Position numbers and translations under genes: made by a program. From Propionibacterium sp. (GTDB taxonomy: Bacteria > Actinomycetota > Actinomycetes > Propionibacteriales > Propionibacteriaceae), in the NCBI GenBank assembly GCA_012514785.1, contig JAAYZP010000207.1, positions 1 to 10,287 of the forward strand: a DNA stretch of 10,287 bases. The letters run 5' to 3'. The notes under the pieces are model-generated. The model had not been told where the DNA came from. It ran no database searches and saw only the letters and a program-made list of their open reading frames with translations. This document shows, piece after piece, positions 1 through 8,257 of this stretch (positions are counted from its first letter, which is position 1; each line of letters opens with the position of its first letter).

Positions 1-143
1 ACAACCGCATCCTGCTGCAGGTCACCATGGAGGACGCCGCAGCGGCTGACCGCATGTTCTCGATCCTGATGGGCGAGGACGTCGAGCAGCGACGCACTTT
101 CATCCAGCGCAACGCCCGCGACGTGCGCTTCCTGGACATTTAA
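1..143 (+). CDS. gyrB: DNA gyrase subunit B, C-terminal end (partial)
   Basis: This is the last 46 codons of gyrB, cut by the left edge; the frame starts at base 3 and ends at TAA 141-143. The translation contains DRMFSILMGEDVEQRRTFIQ and ends in NARDVRFLDI, the strongly conserved tail of bacterial GyrB from the TOPRIM/C-terminal region that docks with GyrA. GyrB is the ATPase subunit of the A2B2 gyrase that introduces negative supercoils. The stop codon lies 16 nt before the gyrA start and overlaps the gyrA ribosome-binding site, so the two genes are very likely co-transcribed. Identification rests on this conserved tail plus the adjacent gyrA. Confidence 0.95.
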   Translation, partial: NRILLQVTMEDAAAADRMFSILMGEDVEQRRTFIQRNARDVRFLDI

Positions 144-159
144 GGACTCGACTACAACT

Positions 160-2764
<2,605 letters not shown>

Positions 2765-2772
<8 letters not shown>

Positions 2773-3532
2773 CGCGCCACGTTGGCCCGGTAGCGACGGG
2801 TCCACAGGGCTCGACTTCTCACGCTCGGACAAGCCGACGCCGTCGGACGACGATTCCTCGGCGCCCGCCGACGTCGACGGGGCGTCGTCGGGTGAGGAGA
2901 CGCGGCACATCCCGAAGGCCGAGCCCGAAACGAGCAGCCGCCCCGAGTACAGCTTCGGTTCCACGCCGTCGCCGCAGTCCCGGTCGCAGAACGCCGACGA
3001 CTGGGAGTTGGACGGCATCACGCGGTCCAGGTCGTCGTCGCTGGACGCCACGATCGAGAACATCACCGCGCCTGCGTCCGTGCCGACGCCGTCGCGTGCC
3101 GCCCGCGCCGACGACAGCGCGCCGACGGTGGGCTCGTCGGCCCCCGCGCGGCCGGCTCGTCGCACGCGCAAGGCCCGGCTGCGCCTGAACCGCATCGACC
3201 CGTGGTCGGTGATGAAGACGTCGTTCCTGTTCTCGATCGCGTTCTTCGTGATGCTGGTGGCAGGCATCGCGGTGCTGTGGTCGGTGTTCGCCGGCTCCGA
3301 CACGATGACCTACATCAACGACTTCGTGAACCGCATCATGGCCGACGACCAAGGCGGGGTGCAGTTCGACATCGCCCACTACCTCGGCTGGGAGCGCGTG
3401 ATCGGGCTCACCGCAGTGCTGGCGGCGATCAACGTCGTGATCTTCACGGCCGTGGCCACGCTCTTCGCGTTCCTGTACAATCTGTCGGCGGTCATCATGG
3501 GTGGGCTTGAGGTCACGCTGGCGGAGGACTGA
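2765..3532 (+). CDS. DUF3566 transmembrane protein downstream of gyrA
   Basis: This 255-residue membrane protein belongs to the DUF3566 family, conserved next to gyrA in Actinomycetota (the position of Rv0007 in M. tuberculosis); its function is not established. Residues 1-135 are a low-complexity, Ser/Pro/Asp-rich, probably disordered cytoplasmic region. A basic stretch RRTRKARLRLNRIDPWSVMK (132-151) leads into TM1 at about 153-175. A short external loop (about 176-208) and TM2 at about 212-238 follow, and the protein ends LSAVIMGGLEVTLAED. I chose ATG 2765 because a strong AGGAGG-type site lies just upstream at about 2753-2759. Starts further upstream, such as 2729, fall deeper inside gyrA. 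The 8-nt ATGAGTGA overlap with the gyrA stop indicates translational coupling and co-transcription with gyrase. Confidence 0.93.
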
Positions 3533-3544
3533 GCCACGTCGTGA

Positions 3545-3599
3545 TTTACCACAGGTAAGCCCGGAAGCCTGCCTCCGTGCGCGGTTTACCTCTGGTAAA
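3545..3599. repeat. Paired palindromes forming a long imperfect hairpin
   Basis: The left unit TTACC-ACA-GGTAA (3546-3558) and right unit TTTACC-TCT-GGTAAA (3585-3599) are each palindromic around a 3-nt centre, with centres 40 bp apart. The two units are also inverted copies of each other. Positions 3545-3561 pair with 3583-3599 over 17 positions with a single C-C mismatch (3552/3592) and one G-T wobble (3559/3585), leaving a 21-nt loop. It lies in the convergent junction after the DUF3566 stop, where a promoter operator would not be expected. REP/BIME-like element, transcript-end processing structure, or paired protein-binding sites are all possible. I do not recognise it as a named element. 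Confidence 0.6.
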
Positions 3600-3605
3600 G
3601 CGTGA

Positions 3606-4565
3606 CTACCTCCCGCCGCTCAAGAAACCTCCCGTGCGCGGGAGGTTTCTTGCGTTGAGGGAGGTCGATCGGTCCAGCCCCTGTCCGACGACGCGCCTCA
3701 GAGCCTCCGGGTCGACGGCGACGCGCCAGTCCCAGCGCACTACCCAATAGCCGATCCCGCGGATCCCGCCCTCGCGCCGTTTCTCGGCCATGATGACGTC
3801 GTCGGCGCTCTGACCCGGACGAAGTAGCGCGCCGTACTTCGACTTGCCGTCCACCTCGCCCACGAGGCCGTGCTCGGGCCAGCAGAAGTCCACGCGGGCG
3901 ATGAACTCGCCGTCCGGGTCGAACAGTTCGCGCTGCAACTCGGGTGGTGGGAGACCGGCCAGGGCCATGTTGTACCTGCTCACCGACTCGGCGGGGGACT
4001 CGCTGAGCGGGTCGGCGAAGGCCAGCACCTTCTTGGCCTTCCGGCGACCGTTCAGCCGCGGGTGGAGATCGAGGATGTCGACGACGTCATCTCGGCTGTG
4101 CCCGAGCCGCAGTGCGGCGTCCGCGGCGACGACACCCCACTCGGGCCGCTCGGTGCGCGCCAGGTCGGCGACGGTGCGGGCCGGAGAGGTCACGCGCGTG
4201 CCGTCGAGCACCGCGATCTCGTCTTCCGTCAGCCTCGTGTTGCGCACGTGCAACTGCGCACTGCGCGACGAGTGGCCCGCTGTGACGCGCGTCATGGTCA
4301 CATGGTCGAGGGCGTCCCTCCGCACCGGGAGGTCGTGCCATAGGGCCGCTGACGTGTGGCTCAACACGTTGCTGTGATGTACGAGCGGGAGGGTGGCGGC
4401 GATGAGGGCCAGGTGTCGGGCCGATTCGTCGTCAGGGAGCCCGCGCGCGTACATGCTGCGTCGGAGCCGGGTGAGTTCACCGGTGGTGCGCAGGGCGGCG
4501 ATGTCGGATGTCGACAGGCCCAGGCCTCGGAGTTCGGCGGTGGAAATCGGGTTGGTGGTGGACAT
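3606..4565 (-). CDS. AbiEi-type winged-helix protein with C-terminal PD-(D/E)XK (DUF559/Vsr-like) domain
   Basis: This 319-residue protein looks like an AbiEi-like 'type IV antitoxin' N-terminal region followed by a nuclease-fold domain, a common orphan architecture in actinobacteria. Residues 1-45 (ISTAELRGLGLSTSDIAALR, then LTRLRRSMYARG) fit the AbiEi N-terminal winged helix. The middle part includes VLSHTSAALWHDLP and TSPARTVADLAR, typical of these proteins. The C-terminal part has PD-(D/E)XK-like residues: E193 in SPAESVSR, D226 in ARVDFCWP and E237-V-D239-G-K241 in GLVGEVDGKSKYG. The catalytic set therefore appears intact. No AbiEii toxin gene is adjacent. ATG 4565 is preferred; an in-frame GTG at 4583 would add six residues and lies in an inverted repeat. 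No strong ribosome-binding site is seen before either. Molecular role is unproven. Confidence 0.85.
   Translation of the reverse strand: MSTTNPISTAELRGLGLSTSDIAALRTTGELTRLRRSMYARGLPDDESARHLALIAATLPLVHHSNVLSHTSAALWHDLPVRRDALDHVTMTRVTAGHSSRSAQLHVRNTRLTEDEIAVLDGTRVTSPARTVADLARTERPEWGVVAADAALRLGHSRDDVVDILDLHPRLNGRRKAKKVLAFADPLSESPAESVSRYNMALAGLPPPELQRELFDPDGEFIARVDFCWPEHGLVGEVDGKSKYGALLRPGQSADDVIMAEKRREGGIRGIGYWVVRWDWRVAVDPEALRRVVGQGLDRSTSLNARNLPRTGGFLSGGR
3621..3652. terminator. Bidirectional terminator-like hairpin
   Basis: There is a perfect 14-bp stem (3621-3634 with 3639-3652) closed by a TGCG tetraloop. The outer part of the stem is A/T-rich, so both strands end the stem in TTTCTTG-type sequence and either direction could use it. 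It follows the gyrB-gyrA-DUF3566 unit by about 90 nt and also lies within the last codons (about residues 305-315) of the facing minus-strand gene. No clean run of U follows the stem on either strand, so termination is inferred from stem strength and convergent position. Confidence 0.65.
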
Positions 4566-4569
4566 GCAA

Positions 4570-4607
4570 CGATCCCAGCGCACGCACGGCGCGTGTCGCT
4601 GGGATCG
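4570..4607. repeat. Inverted repeat immediately upstream of the AbiEi-like gene
   Basis: Arms CGATCCCAGCG (4570-4580) and CGCTGGGATCG (4597-4607) match perfectly over 11 bp with a 16-nt spacer. On the minus strand the second arm ends four bases before the preferred ATG (4565) and contains the only Shine-Dalgarno-like bases (GGGA). It could thus be an operator, an RNA hairpin that hides the ribosome-binding site, or a terminator for the upstream symporter gene. No U-rich tract follows it. AbiEi proteins studied elsewhere repress their own promoters through inverted repeats, which makes an operator plausible. Confidence 0.6.
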
Positions 4608-4615
4608 AGCGAGTC

Positions 4616-4653
4616 CGTGGATAACTTTCTCGGATCAGGCCCAGTTATCCACA
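4616..4653. promoter_or_regulatory. Inverted pair of DnaA-box-like sequences
   Basis: On the plus strand 4645-4653 reads TTATCCACA, an exact match to the classic DnaA box. On the minus strand 4624-4616 reads TTATCCACG, eight of nine. The shared ten bases (4617-4626 and 4643-4652) form a perfect inverted repeat with a 16-nt spacer. The site lies between the symporter stop and the AbiEi-like gene. A nearby oriC is inferred from the gyrB-gyrA block. DnaA binding is an inference; the dyad could also be an operator or a weak hairpin terminator for the symporter transcript. Confidence 0.45.
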
Positions 4654-4658
4654 GCTGG

Positions 4659-5900
4659 TCACTGGGCCGCGGTCTGGTGCGCCGAGCGGGGGAGCGGCGA
4701 GGTCGAGACCTTGTCGTCGGAGCGCTTCTTGCCGATCAGCTTGTCGACGAGCATGGCGATCGCGCCGTCGCCGGTGACGTTCGTGGCCGTGCCGAAGGAG
4801 TCGATCGCGATGTAGGTGGCGATCATCAGCGCCTGCTGGGTGGGGTCGAAGCCGAGCTGGGTCTGCATGAGGCCGAGCGCGGTCATCACCGCACCGCCGG
4901 GCACACCCGGTGCGGCGATCATGAACACGCCCAGCATCAGGATGAAGCCGAGGATCGTCATCGGCACGATCTCCATGCCGTAGAGCATCATGATCGCGAG
5001 CGTGAAACAGGTGAGCTTGATCGTCGAGCCGGCGAGGTGGATCGTCGCAGACAGCGGGATCACGAACGACGCCACCGGTTGGCTGACGCCCATCTTGATC
5101 GCCTGGCGCAGGGTGACCGGGATCGACGCCGCCGACGACGACGTGCCGAGCGCGGTGGCGTAGGCCGGCAGCATGGTGCCGAGCATCTTGAACGGGTTCC
5201 GCTTCGAGACCGCACCCGCGACGCCGTACTGGAGGATGAGCATGACCCAGGTCAGGCTGAACACGAACACGACGACGCCCAGGAACGTCGCGATGATCGT
5301 GAAGACCTGCCCGCTCTGCGCCATGTTGAGGAAGATGCCGAAGATGTACAGCGGCAGCAGCGGGATGAGGATCTTGGCGATGACGAGGTTGATGATGTCG
5401 CGGAACTCGGTGGCGCCGCGCAGGATGACATCGCCCTTGATCGCCGTGAGCGCCACGCCGATGATGAAGGCGAACACGAGCGCGCTCATCACGCCGAACA
5501 GCGGCGGCATCTCGATCACGAAGTAGGCCTCGAGCAGCGACTCCTCGGGGTTCGCGAGCGACTGCGCGCCGCCCTCCGGCAGCACCCGCGGCAGCACGAG
5601 CATCGACGTGCCCCAACCCAGCAGTCCGGCGATGATCGTCGACGTGTACGCGATGGCCGCGGTGATCGCCAGCCAGCGGCCCGCACCCTTGCCGAGCTCC
5701 GCGATCGCGGGGGCGATGAGGCCGAGGATGATCAGCGGGATGATGAAGTTCAGGAACTCGCCGAACAGGCCGTTGAACGTGACGAAGACGCGGGTGAGCC
5801 AGTCCGGCAGGAACTGGCCCAGCACGACGCCGAGCACGATGGCGACGACGATCTGGGGGAGCAGTCCGAAGTTGCGCTTCTTGGGGGCGGTTTGAGTCAT
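4659..5900 (-). CDS. Dicarboxylate/amino acid:cation symporter (DAACS/SDF family) with non-canonical binding site
   Basis: This 413-residue polytopic membrane protein belongs to the DAACS family (the GltPh/GltP/SstT fold): secondary transporters that import acidic or neutral amino acids or dicarboxylates with Na+ or H+. Family marks in order: the serine-rich HP1 tip ALGTSSSAASIPVTL (250-264), TM7 SATIHLAGST (284-293), HP2 with PGVPGGAV (331-338), and TM8 DSFGTATNVTGD (367-378). TM7 lacks the usual NMDGT and has HLAGS. TM8 keeps the Asp, Thr, Asn and final Asp but has Gly370 where GltPh has Arg397, the residue that holds the substrate's side-chain carboxylate. An acidic amino acid substrate is therefore doubtful, and a neutral or other small substrate is more likely. 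The start has only a weak, distant AAGGG. It lies 70 nt downstream of the sirtuin gene and may be co-transcribed. Confidence 0.94.
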   Translation of the reverse strand: MTQTAPKKRNFGLLPQIVVAIVLGVVLGQFLPDWLTRVFVTFNGLFGEFLNFIIPLIILGLIAPAIAELGKGAGRWLAITAAIAYTSTIIAGLLGWGTSMLVLPRVLPEGGAQSLANPEESLLEAYFVIEMPPLFGVMSALVFAFIIGVALTAIKGDVILRGATEFRDIINLVIAKILIPLLPLYIFGIFLNMAQSGQVFTIIATFLGVVVFVFSLTWVMLILQYGVAGAVSKRNPFKMLGTMLPAYATALGTSSSAASIPVTLRQAIKMGVSQPVASFVIPLSATIHLAGSTIKLTCFTLAIMMLYGMEIVPMTILGFILMLGVFMIAAPGVPGGAVMTALGLMQTQLGFDPTQQALMIATYIAIDSFGTATNVTGDGAIAMLVDKLIGKKRSDDKVSTSPLPRSAHQTAAQ

Positions 5901-5970
5901 GGGGAGAATGTAACCCTTGTATCAGTATTTCCCGCATTGGTGCCGAGTCTTGCACCGGCAACTGATCACC

Positions 5971-6918
5971 TCACGCCGGCAACATTGCCGCCCATCGTGA
6001 CAACACGTGCTCCAGCCGGCCGTGCAGGCGGGTGGTGGCCAGGGCGTCTCCGCGGGTGGCGCCGTCGTTGACGATGATGATCGGCTTGCCGTCGCGGGCA
6101 GCCCGACGGCAGAACCGCAGACCGCTCATCACCGTCAGGCTCGAGCCCAGCACGAGCAGCGCGTCGGCACGCTCCAGCATGGCGAAGGCGGCGTCGACGA
6201 TGGGGCGTCGCGTGTTCTCGCCGAAGAACACGACGTCGGGTTTCAACGTCCCGCCACACGCGCGGCAGGCCGGGTAGCGGAAGTCCTCGGTGCGGTCGAC
6301 CTCGGCGTCGCCGTCGGGTGCGGAGACGGCCTCCTCCTCCAGGAAGGCCATCCGCGCGGCAAACGACGGGTTCAGCGACAGGAAGCGGGTCTGCAACCAG
6401 TGGCGGCAGAGGGTGGCGCTGCAACTGAGGCAGCGGACGTGGTCGAGGCGGCCGTGCAGGTCGATCACGCGCGATGAGCCGGCGCTCTGGTGGAGGCGGT
6501 CGACGTTCTGGGTGACGACGCCGACGACGTCCAGCGGGCCGTCGAGGGCTGCGAGCGAGGCGTGGGTGAGCCCCGGGCGCGCCTGCTTGAACCAACGCCA
6601 GCCGGCGGTGCTCCGCGCCCAGTAACGGCGGCGGCTGAGGTCCGAGCCCAGGAACTCCGACAGCAGCATCGGCGAGCGCGGGACCGCGTCGGGGCCGCGG
6701 TAGTCGGGCAGCCCGGACCCGGTGGACATGCCGGCCCCGGTGAGGACCATGGTGCGACGACGCCGCAGCACCTCCAGCGCGGCGGCGAGTTCGTCGTCGG
6801 AGGAAGCGAGGCCGAAGCCGCCCGTGCCAGGGCCCCAGTCGGGGGCCGACTTCAGCGCCACCTCGTCGTCGGCGGTGCGGAACCAGCCGCCGACGTCGGC
6901 GGTTTTGGGCACGGTCAC
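5971..6918 (-). CDS. NAD-dependent sirtuin deacylase, class II (SIRT4-like)
   Basis: This 315-residue sirtuin uses NAD+ to remove acyl groups from lysines, and some class II members ADP-ribosylate. The Rossmann NAD motif GAGMSTGSGLPDYRG is at 61-75 and TQNVDRLH at 136-143; the general-base His is H155 in LHG. A zinc site is formed by CLSC (163-166) and CRAC (218-221), with KPDVVFFGE at 226-234 and GSSLTV further on. RYWAR, GW, TQNV, LNP and LKPDVVFFG follow the order I recall for human SIRT4, which points to class II. GTG 6918 is chosen because AGAGGA (6925-6930) lies 6 nt upstream. An upstream in-frame start at 6996 would overlap the divergent gene. The first roughly 50 residues precede the conserved domain. 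The symporter gene follows on the same strand. The physiological substrate cannot be read from the sequence. Confidence 0.95.
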   Translation of the reverse strand: MTVPKTADVGGWFRTADDEVALKSAPDWGPGTGGFGLASSDDELAAALEVLRRRRTMVLTGAGMSTGSGLPDYRGPDAVPRSPMLLSEFLGSDLSRRRYWARSTAGWRWFKQARPGLTHASLAALDGPLDVVGVVTQNVDRLHQSAGSSRVIDLHGRLDHVRCLSCSATLCRHWLQTRFLSLNPSFAARMAFLEEEAVSAPDGDAEVDRTEDFRYPACRACGGTLKPDVVFFGENTRRPIVDAAFAMLERADALLVLGSSLTVMSGLRFCRRAARDGKPIIIVNDGATRGDALATTRLHGRLEHVLSRWAAMLPA

Positions 6919-6970
6919 GGACGTTCCTCTCGCTGGGGTCACGAACCACCGTACCCGGGCCGGCCAGCAG

Positions 6971-6976
6971 TAGCCT
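6971..6976 (+). promoter_or_regulatory. Candidate -10 element of a leaderless transcript (MpaB-like gene)
   Basis: TAGCCT fits the actinobacterial TANNNT -10 pattern and lies 7 nt before the A of the ATG at 6984, the spacing expected if transcription starts at the start codon. There is no Shine-Dalgarno sequence before that ATG and no good -35 match. The 65-bp divergent gap (6919-6983) must also hold the sirtuin promoter. Confidence 0.35.
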
Positions 6977-6983
6977 TGGACCG

Positions 6984-7868
6984 ATGAGGAACCCACTGCA
7001 GCGAGTGCGCCGCTTGATCGGCGAGACGGTCCGGGCGAAGGTTGCCGGCGGTGATGCCGAGGAGCGCGCCGAGCGGATCTGGGGTGCGCCCGGTGAACGC
7101 TGGCACTCCTCGGACGACGTGATCTCCCACGTCAACGGTGACGTGTCCATGTACGTGGGTGGCATCGCGGCGTTGCTCCTGCAGACGTTGCACCCGGCGG
7201 CGATGGCGGGCGTTGCGGGGCACTCGGGCTACCGCTCCGACCCGTGGGGCAGGCTGCAGCGCACCGCGGAGTTCATCGCCCTCACCACTTTCGGCACCGT
7301 CGACGACGCCGAGGCGCTCATCGAGAAGGTGAAGGCCATCCACCTGCGCGTGCGAGGGAAGACCGACACTGGCGAGCCGTACCGTGCGTCCGACCCGCAC
7401 CTGCTCGAGTGGGTGCACGACGCGGAGACGTGGTCGTTCCTCACCGCCTTCCGGCACTTCGGGTTCCGCAGGCTCGGCGACGAGGAGGCCGACGAGTACG
7501 TCGCGCAGGCGGCGCCGGTGGGGGAGATGTTGGGCGCGGAGGATCTTCCGCGGACTCTGCGCGGGTTGGAGGCGTCGATCGCGAACTACTTCCCCGAGTT
7601 GCGGCTCTCGCCGGAGGCGAGGGACACCGTCGCGTTCATCCTCTGGACGCCACCGGTGCCCGGGGTTGCGAAGCTCGGCTACTGGATGCTCGCCGCCGGT
7701 GCCGTCGCGATCCTGCCCACCTGGGCGAGGCGGCAGCTGGGACTGCCGGTGGGGCGCTGGTTCGATGTCCTCGTCGGCCTGCCGTCGGGGAAATTGGCGA
7801 CGGTGATCGTGCGATGGGCGATGGCGTCGGTCCGTCGACGGCCCGACGACGAGCCGGCGGCAGGCTGA
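6984..7868 (+). CDS. MpaB-type oxygenase (DUF2236, latex-clearing-protein-like fold)
   Basis: This 294-residue protein matches the oxygenase MpaB / rubber oxygenase catalytic-domain family (DUF2236), alpha-helical proteins some of which bind haem b and cleave or oxidise hydrophobic substrates. Diagnostic segments are LLLQTLHPAAMAGVAGHSGY (64-83), SDPWGRLQRTAEFIALTTFG (85-104), IHLRVRG (119-125) and SDPHLLEWVHDAETWSFL (136-153). The conserved His residues in HP, IHLRV, DPHL and WVHD are candidate haem or metal ligands. A hydrophobic stretch (about 231-247) near the C-terminus may contact membrane. Actinobacteria often carry several uncharacterised paralogues, so the substrate is unknown. It is divergent from the sirtuin gene with 65 bp between them. 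No ribosome-binding site is seen; see the leaderless promoter at 6971. A 25-bp inverted repeat begins 24 nt after the stop. Confidence 0.9.
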   Translation: MRNPLQRVRRLIGETVRAKVAGGDAEERAERIWGAPGERWHSSDDVISHVNGDVSMYVGGIAALLLQTLHPAAMAGVAGHSGYRSDPWGRLQRTAEFIALTTFGTVDDAEALIEKVKAIHLRVRGKTDTGEPYRASDPHLLEWVHDAETWSFLTAFRHFGFRRLGDEEADEYVAQAAPVGEMLGAEDLPRTLRGLEASIANYFPELRLSPEARDTVAFILWTPPVPGVAKLGYWMLAAGAVAILPTWARRQLGLPVGRWFDVLVGLPSGKLATVIVRWAMASVRRRPDDEPAAG

Positions 7869-7891
7869 TGCGCAGACGTGACGGTGCGCAG

Positions 7892-7970
7892 GTGGGCGTT
7901 TTATCCCCGCGAACGCCTTCCCGGGCCTTTTTTCGCGCCTCAAGCGCGTTCGCGGGGATAAAACGCCCAC
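7892..7970. repeat. Exact 25-bp inverted repeat, 79-bp element
   Basis: Positions 7892-7916 and 7946-7970 are exact reverse complements over 25 bp, starting GTGGGCGTTTTATCCCC and ending in CGCCCAC. The 29-nt centre includes CCCGGGCC followed by six T (7928-7933). It fills the space between the MpaB-like gene and the tRNA promoter. Flanks show no clear target-site duplication, although CGGGCCTT occurs both inside the loop (7922-7929) and just after the right arm (7972-7979). It could be a MITE- or REP-like mobile repeat or a transcription terminator; no U tract follows the full stem on the plus strand. Confidence 0.75.
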
Positions 7971-8002
7971 TCGGGCCTTGCAAGTCACCCCGAGGGTCTG
8001 GT

Positions 8003-8032
8003 TTGCGACTCCCGATGGTCCTGCGCTAGAGT
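8003..8032 (+). promoter_or_regulatory. Candidate promoter of tRNA-Ile
   Basis: TTGCGA (8003-8008) and TAGAGT (8027-8032) are separated by 18 bp, close to sigma-70-type housekeeping promoter consensus. The expected start near 8039-8040 would give a tRNA leader of about 8 nt. The match and its position directly before the tRNA support it; there is no experimental evidence. Confidence 0.55.
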
Positions 8033-8047
8033 TACGCGTCGGTGAAG

Positions 8048-8124
8048 GAGCCTATAGCTCAGTCGGTTAGAGCGCTGCCCTGATAAGGCAGAGGTCGGTG
8101 GTTCAAGTCCACCTAGGCTCACCA
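8048..8124 (+). tRNA. tRNA-Ile (anticodon GAT), CCA encoded
   Basis: The full cloverleaf is present: acceptor stem GAGCCTA (8048-8054) with TAGGCTC (8114-8120), discriminator A 8121 and encoded CCA 8122-8124. The D arm reads AGCTCAGTCGGTTAGAGC, the anticodon stem CTGCC/GGCAG encloses loop CTGATAA with anticodon GAT at 8082-8084, and the T loop contains GTTCAAGTCC. It reads Ile codons ATC and ATT. In many actinobacteria tRNA-Ile follows gyrA and the DUF3566 gene, usually with tRNA-Ala; no tRNA-Ala is visible after this one. Leader GTGAAG (8042-8047) can pair with trailer CTTCAC (8128-8133). Confidence 0.98.
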
Positions 8125-8257
8125 CTCCTTCACGCACCTCCCCGCAACCATCACGATTGCGCATCACTGCCGCGTCCACCATGGCTGCATCCAACCCTCC
8201 GGGCCTATGGTTCCATCACACGATGCGATCGGCGTCGACGCACCCGGAGGAGGACCC

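Noticed and set aside
4356..6071. Plus-strand frame of 571 codons opposite the symporter
   Set aside because: Its translation is an Arg/His/Asp/Glu-rich mirror of a membrane protein gene and resembles no protein family; the minus-strand DAACS gene explains the region.
6919..6996. Longer start for the sirtuin at 6996
   Set aside because: It would overlap the start of the divergent MpaB-like gene, adds non-conserved residues, and lacks a ribosome-binding site, whereas GTG 6918 has AGAGGA 6 nt upstream.
7985..8194. Minus-strand 69-codon frame containing GGLEPPTSALSGQRSN
   Set aside because: This peptide is the well-known artefact from translating the complement of a tRNA gene; the tRNA-Ile here accounts for it.
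8207..8257. Upstream ATG for the DUF4349 protein
   Set aside because: It would put 17 polar residues before the lipoprotein signal peptide and lacks the strong GGAGGAGGA site found before ATG 8258.
8125..8257. Possible tRNA-Ala or tRNA terminator after tRNA-Ile
   Set aside because: No second cloverleaf is visible. The best hairpin, CGCAA (8143-8147) with TTGCG (8157-8161), is only 5 bp with no T tract.
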